From NCBI GenBank assembly GCA_028824125.1, contig JAPPES010000016.1, positions 1 to 60,446 of the forward strand: 60,446 bases of DNA. Direction: 5' to 3'. Positions within the stretch are counted from its first letter, which is position 1. Every line of letters starts with the position of its first letter. Shown one piece after another: positions 25,927 through 34,043 of the stretch. Source of the stretch: Candidatus Poribacteria bacterium (GTDB taxonomy: Bacteria > Poribacteria > WGA-4E > WGA-3G). Under the pieces are notes generated by a model, which saw nothing but the letters and a program-made list of their open reading frames with translations, made no database searches and was not told where the DNA came from. A program made the position numbers and the translations under genes.

Positions 25927-26895
25927 CTACCTATCAACGAGCCAAAAATCGCCTTTACTCACAATACTCAGCTGCTTTAGCATCACCGCACCGGGAAAAT
26001 TCGGAGCCATGCCGATGCCCATCGCAAAAACCTTTCCGTTTCCTTCGGCATGCTTGCCTATCAACGTAAGGTCGGGTTGCGTAATACTTGTCGGGATTCC
26101 ATCACTAAACAGAACAACGATTGTTGGTGAAGTTTTGGCAGTTTCTGTCAATACGGTGAGCATATCGTGGTCAGTGCCTTTTGTCCGAATTTGTGATTTA
26201 ATATCCGACAAATACACTGACGATGCATCTACTGTCTCTTCAGTCACAGACACAAACTTATTCTGATAGGCAATTAACTCAGTGCTAAACGCCATAATGT
26301 TAAAACTATCGTGTAGTTCCAAGAAGGTTAGCGAATCTCGCATAATATCCACAACTTTTTTCAACTTCCGATCCTGCAAATTCTGCATGCTGGCAGATAG
26401 GTCAACACAGTAGACGATACGTTGTGGTCCCTCTTGTGCTTCAATAAACTTAACCAACCGACTCTTAATACGTTCAGGAACCTTCTTCTGTTTCTTAATA
26501 GGTTGTTCAACCCCTCTCTGTATACGAGGGGCTCCTTCAAATTTGATAGCAGCCGGACCAGGGGCAAACCCTTCACCCAAATTGACTTTTTCAAGAGGTT
26601 CAAACGCAGTCGGTTCTTCAGCAGAAACAACACCACGGTGTGTTACGGGTTGATTACTCGTTAATATCTTCAGCTGCGGTTGACTGGTATTCTGTGAAGT
26701 TTGGTGGCGGATTTGCGGGCGTTTTGGTGGTGTTATCCGTTTCGTTTTCGGTTCTTCCACAGCGGTGAAGATTGCATCAATACTGTCTGCATCGTGACTT
26801 GGTACAGTGCTAAACCAGAAAAAGAAACCGATGATGCCAATCATGAGGTGTAAAGCAACTGAAATGAGTAGCGATGTGCTTGATTTATATTTCAT
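25927..26895 (-). CDS. Membrane-anchored VWA-domain protein with TonB-like N-terminus
   Basis: This 322-residue protein opens with a short basic stretch and one membrane span (LLISVALHLMIGIIGFFFWF), the ALHLxxG pattern seen in TonB-like proteins. A long Pro/Lys/Gln-rich spacer follows, then a von Willebrand A domain from about residue 155. The metal-ion-dependent adhesion site is Asp-Leu-Ser-Ala-Ser in YCVDLSASM, with the later Thr in KGTDHD and LFSDGIP. The VWA domain would face the periplasm. Proteins of this layout are frequent in PVC-group bacteria and their role is not established. Confidence 0.85.
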   Translation of the reverse strand: MKYKSSTSLLISVALHLMIGIIGFFFWFSTVPSHDADSIDAIFTAVEEPKTKRITPPKRPQIRHQTSQNTSQPQLKILTSNQPVTHRGVVSAEEPTAFEPLEKVNLGEGFAPGPAAIKFEGAPRIQRGVEQPIKKQKKVPERIKSRLVKFIEAQEGPQRIVYCVDLSASMQNLQDRKLKKVVDIMRDSLTFLELHDSFNIMAFSTELIAYQNKFVSVTEETVDASSVYLSDIKSQIRTKGTDHDMLTVLTETAKTSPTIVVLFSDGIPTSITQPDLTLIGKHAEGNGKVFAMGIGMAPNFPGAVMLKQLSIVSKGDFWLVDR

Positions 26896-26955
26896 AATAG
26901 AGAGGCGCTGTTATTGGTTGATTTTGGATTGACAATCACAGATTTCTTTTACTCA

Positions 26956-27357
26956 TTAAAACAAAAAACTAAGTGTTCCTTTCAACCACTGTATAGCCCG
27001 TTTGAGGAAGGAGATATTGTCTCGAAAATTGCCGAGTCCCGTGTTACATCTGTTGCAAATATAACCTCTTATCTTTCCTGTTTGATGGTCGTGATCTAAA
27101 TTTACATCTCTGGTTGTCTGAATAGTTATAGTTCTTTCACAAACCCTACAGTAAAACTCATCGCCTATTTTGGGTTTAGGGTGCTTAGCTTCATATTCCC
27201 GTTTTGCTTTATTAGGTATGCTGGGAAAGGGCTTACTATTCTTACGACATTCTTTACATTCGCTCCGCCAAACGTCTGGACGGTTTCGTTCAAAAGCGTC
27301 TATTGGCTTGAGTTGCCCGCACTCCTTACAGATGCGGGGTTTTGCTTCTTGAGCCAC
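26956..27357 (-). CDS. HNH endonuclease (recombination endonuclease VII-like)
   Basis: This 133-residue nuclease of the His-Me/HNH fold resembles phage endonuclease VII. The catalytic and zinc motif is VNLDHDHQTGKIRGYICNRC followed by NTGLGNFRDN. Zinc knuckles include CRVC with CNRC, and an additional CKEC pair sits near the N-terminus. I start it at the GTG at 27357: GGAG lies 7 bases upstream and the stop of the methyltransferase gene ends one base earlier. An upstream extension to 27423 only overlaps the methyltransferase. The one-base spacing implies co-translation, so methyltransferase and nuclease are likely partners in a restriction-modification unit. Confidence 0.8.
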   Translation of the reverse strand: MAQEAKPRICKECGQLKPIDAFERNRPDVWRSECKECRKNSKPFPSIPNKAKREYEAKHPKPKIGDEFYCRVCERTITIQTTRDVNLDHDHQTGKIRGYICNRCNTGLGNFRDNISFLKRAIQWLKGTLSFLF

Positions 27358-27358
27358 A

Positions 27359-28171
27359 TTATGTCTCCAATAATTGTAGTTGCTTTGCGGAGACACGATT
27401 TCTTCGCAATCTTTCTTTTGCAATTTCGCAGTAATTCACGTTTATCTCACTCCCAAGATAATTTCTATCATTTAACTCAGCCATTAGCGCGACAGTGCCA
27501 CTTCCTAGAAATGGGTCGTATACTAAATCTCCTGGATTACTCCAAGAAAGTATGTGGTCCTGAGCCAATTGCTCTGGAAATATAGCTGGATGTTTATGTG
27601 CAATTTTATCCGATGCTGAGTGTCCATTTCCAATCATATATTCCCAGACATTCGTTCTTCTTCCGTAATCGCCGTAGCCTTCTCGATTTAATTTCAATAA
27701 AGACCCATCAGGTAAGCGTTTAGTGCCGGTATCTCCCTTACGTGATTCCTTGTTTTTCCTGTCTTTAATCAGATTGATTGTTTTCGGCTGCCCTTTGCTA
27801 AACACGAACATATACTCAAACGATTGCCAGTAAGTTTTATTGTTGCCAACTGCCCCTCTGGGCGGTTTCAAGTATATCATTGTATCAAACAGGTTAAATC
27901 CGATTTCTTTGAAATGAAGTGCCTGGCGAAATGAAGTGCCCGTCTCATTTCCTTTTACCGTTTGATCGCCAATGACCCATACGACCACACCACCAGTCTT
28001 TATAACTCGGAACAGCTCAATAGCAATTTGTTCAAATTCCTCTAACCTATATCCTTCATATTCTCGCATCTCGTCATAAGGAGGCGAAGTTACAACGAGG
28101 TCAACGAACTCAGCATCCATCTTTTTCATGGTGTCAATGCAGTTTTCGTTTTTTATACCGTTCAATTTCAT
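27359..28171 (-). CDS. DNA methyltransferase, TSPPY (N4-cytosine) type
   Basis: This 270-residue methyltransferase has motif IV Thr-Ser-Pro-Pro-Tyr at 28-32 near the N-terminus and the SAM-binding motif DPFLGSGTVALMAE near the C-terminus. That is the beta-class circular order. TSPPY usually marks N4-cytosine methylation, though some adenine enzymes share it. A KHPAIFPEQLAQDHI block lies just before the SAM motif, as expected. There is no target recognition domain beyond the variable central region. Its stop lies one base from the HNH start, pointing to a type II-like restriction-modification pair. The recognition sequence cannot be read. Confidence 0.9.
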   Translation of the reverse strand: MKLNGIKNENCIDTMKKMDAEFVDLVVTSPPYDEMREYEGYRLEEFEQIAIELFRVIKTGGVVVWVIGDQTVKGNETGTSFRQALHFKEIGFNLFDTMIYLKPPRGAVGNNKTYWQSFEYMFVFSKGQPKTINLIKDRKNKESRKGDTGTKRLPDGSLLKLNREGYGDYGRRTNVWEYMIGNGHSASDKIAHKHPAIFPEQLAQDHILSWSNPGDLVYDPFLGSGTVALMAELNDRNYLGSEINVNYCEIAKERLRRNRVSAKQLQLLET

Positions 28172-28476
28172 CTTACATCTCCTTTAGACGTTGTCCCTTC
28201 AATGTCCTGTCCAAATTATACTACAGATATGAACATGTATCAAGTTAAATACCTATACACCCAGAGGCATGCAGTTTTCGGATTTTCAAGCCCAAAAGTA
28301 AAAGAGGGCAATGAATTGCGATTAAACGCTTTTGTTGTTAAATCACGGTTACAAACCCCTTCCGCAAGAATATTTCGCGACAATTAAACACCTCTGCTGC
28401 AATCGTCTTATATATAATCATAATCGCAAGTTTCTTCACAGTGGTTTTGTCCTCATTGAAATTGTCATAATCCGCG
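28172..28476. other. Intergenic gap, no gene seen
   Basis: These 305 bases lie between the divergent ends of the methyltransferase start and the mmsA stop. Only short open stretches occur, none with a ribosome site. Positions 28303-28320 echo the GCAATGAATTGCG part of the repeat at 15346. The methyltransferase promoter should lie near 28172-28260 but no convincing pair of boxes is visible. Confidence 0.5.
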
Positions 28477-29934
28477 CTAATTCCATCTCTCCACAACAAC
28501 CTTTTTCTGCGTGAAGAAATCAACGGCATCCCAACTCTGTCCGTGCAAATCACCGAAGAAACTATCTTTCCAACCACTAAACGGGAAGAACGCCATCGGT
28601 GCAGCAACACCGATATTAATGCCGATGTTTCCTATCTGTGCTTCATAGCGAAATTTGCGCGCTGATGCTCCACTGCTTGTGAACAGACATGCCATATTAC
28701 CGTAACTACCACTGTTGATAAGTGAGATCGCATCGTCTATCGTTTCAACATGGATGAGTCCTAATACGGGTCCAAAAATTTCGGTTTTTGCAATCTCTCC
28801 TTGTGGGTCAATATTGCTGAGAACAGTTGGACGAATGAAGTTTCCGTTTTCATATCCACTGATGTTCGGGTATCTGCCATCAACGAGAACGCGTGCGCCT
28901 GCATCTATACCTGTCTGAATTATTCCCTCAATCCGTTTTCGGCTTTCGTCTGTGATGACGGGTCCCATCTGCACATCTTCTTCTAACCCGTTTCCGACAA
29001 CTCTGTCTGTAGCAATGTCGCTAATAGCTTTTGGAAACCAGTTCCGTGCACCACCCACAGCAAAGGCAAGGGACGCAGCGAGACAACGCTGCCCTGCACA
29101 TCCAAACGCACTATCTGCAGTAGCGTTTGCGGTGAACTGCGGATCAGCATCAGGCAAGACAATTAATGGGTTTTTGGCACCGCCTTGACACTGAACCCGT
29201 TTGCCATTTGCGGCAGCTTTCGCATAGATCGCTTTCGCAGTAGCAGTCGAACCCACAAAACTGATAGCGCGGATTTCTGGATGTTCCAAAATGGCATCTA
29301 CAGTCTTTTGCCCGCCATTGACAAGATTGACAACACCTTGCGGGAGTCCAGTCTGTTCAAGGAGTTGAAATATCTTCTGCATGGTAAGCGGCACTTTTTC
29401 GGAAGGTTTAACGATGTAAGTATTCCCGCAAGCGATGGCATAAGGCAGAAACCAGAAAGTTATCATCCCAGGAAAATTGAATGGGGCAATTACCGCACAA
29501 ACACCCACAGGTTGACGGATCATGAATTCGTCAATACCGGTAGCGATGTCTTCCAAATTTGTGCCTTGCATCAACGTAGGAATACCGCACGCCACCTCAA
29601 CGTTTTCAATAGCGCGCCGCATTTCGCCCTTCGCTTCTGCAAGCGTTTTTCCACACTCCATCGTAATTGTTTGCGCGATGTCGTCTATGTTTTCTTCTAA
29701 AAGATTTTTCAATTTAAACAAGTATTGAACACGCTCGACAGGTGGGGTGCGGCGCCATTCGTCAAGCGCAGATGCAGCAGCAGTCGCCGCCTGATGCACT
29801 TCATCACCCGGTGACAACGGGACTTGGGTCAAAATCTCACCAGTTGCTGGATTTGTAACATCAAGTAGGTCGGCTGCCACAGATTCGTGCCATGTGTTGT
29901 TAACATAATTCAGGATTGGTTTTTGTAGGTTCAT
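28477..29934 (-). CDS. mmsA: CoA-acylating methylmalonate-semialdehyde dehydrogenase
   Basis: This enzyme oxidises methylmalonate or malonate semialdehyde with NAD and CoA to propionyl- or acetyl-CoA, in valine or myo-inositol breakdown. It has 485 residues. The catalytic cysteine is Cys284 in CAGQRCLA. Where ordinary aldehyde dehydrogenases carry the general-base glutamate, this protein reads CQGGAKN, the hallmark of the CoA-dependent subfamily. The ending [20 protein letters not shown] is diagnostic. The start at 29934 follows AGGAA, and the extension to 29997 is not supported. An IolE-like gene occurs at 41026, but the two are not in an operon. Confidence 0.95.
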   Translation of the reverse strand: MNLQKPILNYVNNTWHESVAADLLDVTNPATGEILTQVPLSPGDEVHQAATAAASALDEWRRTPPVERVQYLFKLKNLLEENIDDIAQTITMECGKTLAEAKGEMRRAIENVEVACGIPTLMQGTNLEDIATGIDEFMIRQPVGVCAVIAPFNFPGMITFWFLPYAIACGNTYIVKPSEKVPLTMQKIFQLLEQTGLPQGVVNLVNGGQKTVDAILEHPEIRAISFVGSTATAKAIYAKAAANGKRVQCQGGAKNPLIVLPDADPQFTANATADSAFGCAGQRCLAASLAFAVGGARNWFPKAISDIATDRVVGNGLEEDVQMGPVITDESRKRIEGIIQTGIDAGARVLVDGRYPNISGYENGNFIRPTVLSNIDPQGEIAKTEIFGPVLGLIHVETIDDAISLINSGSYGNMACLFTSSGASARKFRYEAQIGNIGINIGVAAPMAFFPFSGWKDSFFGDLHGQSWDAVDFFTQKKVVVERWN

Positions 29935-30045
29935 TAAATTCCTCATAGTAGAAGTCTGAGGACAGCAGTTATGTCTATCTATTACAGTCCTTATCAACAG
30001 CGCGCTTACAAGTGAGTGCCAACATATTTGTATTTTTCATCAATC

Positions 30046-30284
30046 ATTATAACCCAAGTTACTACCTATAAGTTTTTAGACATGGAAACACCGTCTTTAA
30101 TAGAGAATAATGCATATTTCGCAAGTTTTCGTAGCGCAAACTGTATGAAGATTAAAAAATAAATTGGGTAATTTGGCGAGGTTTCCTAACCTCGCCAAAT
30201 TACCGAAATATTTATTTAGTTTGCGGACTCATAAGCACAATCTAACAGATTGTGCTACATAAGCAGCAACTTAGGTCATTATAG
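30046..30284. repeat. MITE family A copy 1, carrying a nested element
   Basis: The ends are imperfect inverted repeats: ATTATAACCCAAGTTACTAC on the left and the complement of ATAATGACCTAAGTTGCTGC on the right. The body matches copy 2 at 48811-48978 through the TATAAG, TTTTTAGAC, ACACCGT and GCAAG...TCGTAGCGCAAACTGT blocks and again from TAGTTTGCG to the right end. The two differ by about 73 bp present only here, which is a family B element. Confidence 0.7.
30145..30217. repeat. MITE family B copy 2, nested in family A
   Basis: It begins ATGAAGATTAAAAAATAAAT, almost identical to the left end at 216, and has the strong hairpin core GGCGAGGTTTCCTAACCTCG. Its right end AAATTACCGAAATATTTATT lacks the outermost TCTTCAT. 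It interrupts the family A sequence between CAAACTGT and TAGTTTGCG. Confidence 0.7.
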
Positions 30285-30335
30285 CACTTTTCTGTGAAAT
30301 TGACGACTTTTTTTATGTCCAATTGATTTTGGTTC

Positions 30336-30364
30336 TTGACATCTTCCCTGAATTCGTATAAATT
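30336..30364 (+). promoter_or_regulatory. Sigma-70-type promoter upstream of the DUF2203 gene
   Basis: A perfect TTGACA at 30336-30341 is followed 17 bases later by TAAATT (30359-30364). A TATAAA at 30357-30362 with 15-base spacing is an alternative -10 box. The start codon is about 25-30 bases downstream, so the leader is short. Confidence 0.55.
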
Positions 30365-30392
30365 GAGAACAAAATAATAGGGAGACCTACCA

Positions 30393-30773
30393 GTGCAAGA
30401 AAAAAGATATTTTACAGTTGAAGAAGCAAATGAATGTATTCCTGAATTGATTACGGACATATCAGCATTATTGGAATTGAAAAAAGAATTGGAAAAATTA
30501 CACGCCGAACTCACACCTTTTTTAGAAGTGATTCCATCTAATGGCGGCGGCAAAAACGCACTTTTGCTTATGCAAACCGGAGATCAGTTCAGAGAGATCG
30601 TTGAACGTATCCAACACCGTGGATGCCATCTGAAAGGACTTGATCCTGCCTTAATCGATTTTCCACACATGCGCGATGGAAAAGAGGTCTATCTCTGCTG
30701 GCGGTATGGAGAAAGGGAGATCCGTTATTGGCATGAGATTGAGAGCGGTTTTGCAGGACGAAAGCCTTTGTGA
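30393..30773 (+). CDS. DUF2203 family protein
   Basis: This 126-residue cytoplasmic protein matches DUF2203. It opens YFTVEEANECIPEL, has a helical middle, a GCHLKGLDPALIDFPHMRDG loop and the characteristic end YLCWRYGEREIRYWHEIESG with FAGRKPL. The function is unknown; many members occur in bacteria with otherwise ordinary surroundings. The start codon is GTG with GGAG upstream. The gene is tail-to-tail with thiD, their stop codons being directly adjacent (30771-30773 and 30774-30776). Confidence 0.9.
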   Translation: MQEKRYFTVEEANECIPELITDISALLELKKELEKLHAELTPFLEVIPSNGGGKNALLLMQTGDQFREIVERIQHRGCHLKGLDPALIDFPHMRDGKEVYLCWRYGEREIRYWHEIESGFAGRKPL

Positions 30774-31559
30774 TTAGGTCAAAAAATAGAAATGATTTGT
30801 CGGTCCATGTCCTTTGCCGATATCTAACGCGTGTTGGATAGCATGTGTAATGTACGTTTTTGCATCATCAATTGCCGCAATTAAGTCCTTTCCAAGTGCC
30901 AGATGCGTTGCAATCGCAGCGGAGTAGGTACATCCTGTGCCGTGTGTGTTTTTCGTCTCTATCCGATCCGCCTCAAAAAATAACCACTTTCCATTGCAAT
31001 AAAGTACATCTGTCGCTTTTTCATCATCAAGATGCCCACCTTTCACAAGCACTGCCTTACAACCGAGGTTAGCAATAGTTTTCGCTGCCGTTTTCGCATC
31101 ATCAATAGTTTGGATTTCCTGATGTGAAAGCAGTTCTGCCTCGTAGACATTCGGTGTGATTACGGTAGCAATCGGAATTAATTCATGTCTTAGGCTATTG
31201 ATAGCTTCTGCTTTCAACAGTGGAAAGTTACTTTTAGAAATCATGACAGGGTCTACTACGATTGCCTCCGGCGTATATTCGCGTAACTTCCGTGCCACCG
31301 TTTTCACAATCGTTGACGATGAGAGCATCCCTGTTTTGACGCTTGCCACTTCAAAATCTGTAAAAACAGCATCCAGTTGGGCATCAATCAGCGGAATTGG
31401 CAGGTCAAACGCGTCTGTAACGGCAACCGTATTCTGTGCTGTTACAGAGGTAATCGCGGACATAGCAAAACCACCGTTTGCCGAAATTGCCTTGATATCC
31501 GCTTGTATCCCCGCACCCCCACCAGAATCTGAGCCTGCAATTGTTAAAATCTGTTTCAT
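30774..31559 (-). CDS. thiD: Hydroxymethylpyrimidine/phosphomethylpyrimidine kinase
   Basis: This thiamine biosynthesis kinase of the ribokinase fold has 261 residues. The N-terminal [18 protein letters not shown] loop binds substrate, [10 protein letters not shown] follows, VLVKGGH is conserved, and [14 protein letters not shown] carries the anion hole and catalytic Asp-equivalent region. The ATG at 31559 has GAGGTGAAC immediately upstream. It is a single gene with no thiamine operon around it. Thiamine and MoeB/ThiF-type sulfur transfer are related pathways, but the genes are 7 kb apart. Confidence 0.95.
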   Translation of the reverse strand: MKQILTIAGSDSGGGAGIQADIKAISANGGFAMSAITSVTAQNTVAVTDAFDLPIPLIDAQLDAVFTDFEVASVKTGMLSSSTIVKTVARKLREYTPEAIVVDPVMISKSNFPLLKAEAINSLRHELIPIATVITPNVYEAELLSHQEIQTIDDAKTAAKTIANLGCKAVLVKGGHLDDEKATDVLYCNGKWLFFEADRIETKNTHGTGCTYSAAIATHLALGKDLIAAIDDAKTYITHAIQHALDIGKGHGPTNHFYFLT

Positions 31560-31811
31560 GTTCACCTCTTTAGCCAACTTAACGTTCTCCAAACGGAATT
31601 CTTTGCCTCTATTCTATACCGATTATATCACGCCTTATTGATTTTGTGCAAGTTCGCAGTTAAATGGGTGTGTCAAGTTTTGGCATGTGTGTCTGAATCG
31701 CGGATTATCACGGATTTCGCAGATGACGCGGATTATTTCTCTCCTGTCAGAATCACGGATTACGCGGAGAACACGGAGAACGCGGATTTTGTCTTTTGTA
31801 CCGCAAACTGT

Positions 31812-32036
31812 ATGAAGATTAATTTATTAATTCGATAATTTTGAAAAACTCCAGCAGAATACGCCAAATCAACGGTAGCCTCCCCACACGCTATCGCTAT
31901 GGGGCCCTTGCCATTGGGCGAATACGCGTATGGTATTCGCCATGATTCCCCGTATGGTATTCTGCATTGGTTAGGAAACCGCATCTACCGGGTTTGGGAA
32001 GACTTAGAATTACCGAAATATTTTCTTAATCTTCAT
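31812..32036. repeat. MITE family B copy 3
   Basis: The element opens ATGAAGATTAATTTATTAAT and closes with the complement of ATGAAGATTAAGAAAATATT, about 30-bp inverted repeats that both end in a GTAATT motif. At 225 bp it is twice the size of copy 1. Its interior contains GGTTAGGAAACC and the ATGGTATTCGCCATG palindrome, so a further repeat has probably been captured. Its left end matches the right end of copy 1, so it lies in the opposite orientation. Confidence 0.7.
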
Positions 32037-32180
32037 AAAGTTGTGCTACAACTTCGTTTATCAAGTGTCTCAATAATTTGAAAGTTTACTATAGACACAA
32101 GTAACCACCAAGGCGAAGGTTACGTATATCTTAACATATTAGTAGACAGTGTCGCAAATTATCCATCATAATTCTTTTTA

Positions 32181-32210
32181 TTGACAGTGTCAGGATTAAG
32201 GTGCTACAAT
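32181..32210 (+). promoter_or_regulatory. Sigma-70-type promoter of serA
   Basis: TTGACA at 32181-32186 and TACAAT at 32205-32210 are separated by 18 bases. The start codon of serA is 38 bases after the -10 box, behind GCAGGGAGAA. Confidence 0.65.
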
Positions 32211-32247
32211 TTTAAACGTTTTATGCGTTAGCAGGGAGAATTCAACT

Positions 32248-33831
32248 ATGGACAGAGTGCTGGTTAGCGATTTGCTATCACAGCAGGGTTTAGATGTTCT
32301 CATCAAAAGCGGTGATTTCAAGGTTGACGTTGTATTAGCGTTAACCCATGAGGAATTGTTGGAACGTATCGCTGATTATGATGCCCTACTGATTAGAAGT
32401 GAGACGAAAGTAACAGCAGATGTTATTGATGCCGCAAAGCGGTTGAAAGTAATCGGACGTGCTGGAGTCGGCGTAGATAACATTGACGTAGAAGCTGCCA
32501 CGCGAAACGGTATATTGGTCGTCAACACGCCGACAGGGAATACGATTGCAGCGGCGGAACATACCATCGCGCTGTTATTAGCCATAGCACGTAACATTGT
32601 CCCTGCGGGTATTTCCCTTAAAAACGGAACTTGGGAACGGAATAACTTTATCGGCGTTGAATTATACGGTAAAGTTTTCGGTACCGTTGGACTCGGTAGA
32701 ATTGGGCGTGAAGTTACAAAGCGAGCGCGCGCTTTCGGCATGCAACTTCTTGCCTATGACCCTTTTATCTCCGCAAACGCTGCAGAAAAAATGGGGGTAC
32801 GCCTTGTTGATCGAGAGACCTTATTCCGAGAATCTGATTATATCTCAATTCATACTCACCTTAATGCGGAGACATACCACAGCATCGGTGAATCCGAATT
32901 CCAACTGATGAAACCGACAGGGCGTCTGATAAACTGTGCACGCGGTGGTATTATTGACGAAAAAGCACTCTATCACGCGCTGAAAGAGGGACAGATAGCC
33001 GGGGCTGCGCTTGATGTTTTTGAAGATGAACCCGCAACGAATAGCCCACTTCTTGAATTAGATAATTTTCTTGCACTCCCGCACCTCGGTGCCTCAACAA
33101 CTGAAGCGCAAGAACACGTTGCTATTGAAGTAGCACAACAGGTAATAAACGCCCTACGAGGCAAACCCGTTGCCAATGCAGTAAATCAACCCAAAATTGA
33201 TCCAAGAATGTTTGACCTCTTGGGGCCCTACCTTCAACTGGCTGAAAAGATTGGAAGCTTTCATGCCCAAATCGTTGAAGGACAAATCTCGGCAATCAAA
33301 ATTCATTATAGCGGCACCCTCTTTCAGAAAGAAGATGTAACACCCATTACTGTCGCTTTGCAGAAGGGGCTGTTATCACCAGTACTCACAGAGGTCAATT
33401 ATGTGAACGCGCCTTTTTTAATCAAGCAACGCGGCATTTCGATCACAGAAACTAAGAGCGACGCTGAAGCCGATTTTGCGAACCTAATGACTGTTACCGT
33501 TGTAACAGATAGGGGTGAGACAATCCTTGCGGGGACAACCTTCGGAAAAAAAGATATCCGTATTGTGCGCATAAACCAACTGCACATGAACGCGACCCCG
33601 AAAGGGTACATACTTCTCATTTACAATAGCGATCAGCCAGGGATGATCGGACTCATCGGCACTATTTTGGGGGAGCATAATATCAACATTGCGGATATGA
33701 CAGTCGGACGTTCACGCATCGGAGAAGTCGCACTGACACTTATTAATGTGGATAGTTTGGTGCCACGTAGCGTTATAAAAACGATTGCAGCGCAGAAAAA
33801 GATTGATTTCGTTAAGCAGGTTATTCTATAG
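32248..33831 (+). CDS. serA: D-3-phosphoglycerate dehydrogenase
   Basis: This first enzyme of serine synthesis has 527 residues, the long form with an intervening domain and a C-terminal ACT domain. The NAD motif is GTVGLGRIGREV. Catalytic residues lie in NCARGGIIDE (Arg), DVFEDEP (Glu) and LPHLGAST (His). The ACT domain begins near LLIYNSDQPGMIGLIGTILG and ends with the IADMTVGR regulatory strand, so serine feedback is plausible. It is preceded by a good promoter and stands alone. Confidence 0.96.
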   Translation: MDRVLVSDLLSQQGLDVLIKSGDFKVDVVLALTHEELLERIADYDALLIRSETKVTADVIDAAKRLKVIGRAGVGVDNIDVEAATRNGILVVNTPTGNTIAAAEHTIALLLAIARNIVPAGISLKNGTWERNNFIGVELYGKVFGTVGLGRIGREVTKRARAFGMQLLAYDPFISANAAEKMGVRLVDRETLFRESDYISIHTHLNAETYHSIGESEFQLMKPTGRLINCARGGIIDEKALYHALKEGQIAGAALDVFEDEPATNSPLLELDNFLALPHLGASTTEAQEHVAIEVAQQVINALRGKPVANAVNQPKIDPRMFDLLGPYLQLAEKIGSFHAQIVEGQISAIKIHYSGTLFQKEDVTPITVALQKGLLSPVLTEVNYVNAPFLIKQRGISITETKSDAEADFANLMTVTVVTDRGETILAGTTFGKKDIRIVRINQLHMNATPKGYILLIYNSDQPGMIGLIGTILGEHNINIADMTVGRSRIGEVALTLINVDSLVPRSVIKTIAAQKKIDFVKQVIL

Positions 33832-33863
33832 TGCTTTTCTCACTTCATGGTAGATGCGGTTTC

Positions 33864-34000
33864 ATGAAGTTTAAGTGAATAAATCGGTAATGTGGCAAGG
33901 TTAGGAAACCTTACCAGCAGGGACACCTGCCTCGTGCAGACCGAAAAATCCCCACGCTCGCGCTGGCGAGGTTTCCTAACCTCGCATGTCCAGATAATTG
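33864..34000. repeat. MITE family B copy 4, degenerate
   Basis: It begins ATGAAGTTTAAGTGAATAAA, then GGTAATGTGGCAAGGTTAGG with the hairpin core and CAGCAGGGACACCTGCC as in copy 1. A second hairpin, GGCGAGGTTTCCTAACCTCG, lies at about 33966-33985. No clean right end is visible. The element lies between the convergent serA and methyltransferase genes and could also act as a transcript end. Confidence 0.5.
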
Positions 34001-34043
34001 CGGATTGGACTATAAATTGTATTTGTGGAGACGCGAAACGCAA

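Larger units (their letters stand above)
29935..30392. other. Intergenic region with nested repeats and a promoter
   Basis: It holds a palindromic TGCGCGCTTACAA-type motif near 29998, MITE family A copy 1 (about 30046-30284) with a family B element nested inside (30145-30217), and the promoter of the DUF2203 gene at 30336-30364. No coding sequence is supported. Confidence 0.65.
31560..32247. other. Intergenic region with MITE B copy 3, GCGGAT-type repeats and serA promoter
   Basis: No gene is supported in these 688 bases. At 31690-31790 a degenerate run repeats units such as CACGGATTACGCGGA and GAACACGGAGAACGCGGATT. MITE family B copy 3 covers 31812-32036. The motif ATGGTATTCGCCATGATTCC at about 31929-31948 matches the repeats at 7092 and 7278. 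The serA promoter is at 32181-32210. Confidence 0.65.

Noticed and set aside
24066..28171. A DISARM or BREX defence locus
   Set aside because: There is a SNF2 helicase and a methyltransferase, but no DUF1998, PLD, PglZ, BrxC or BrxL protein.
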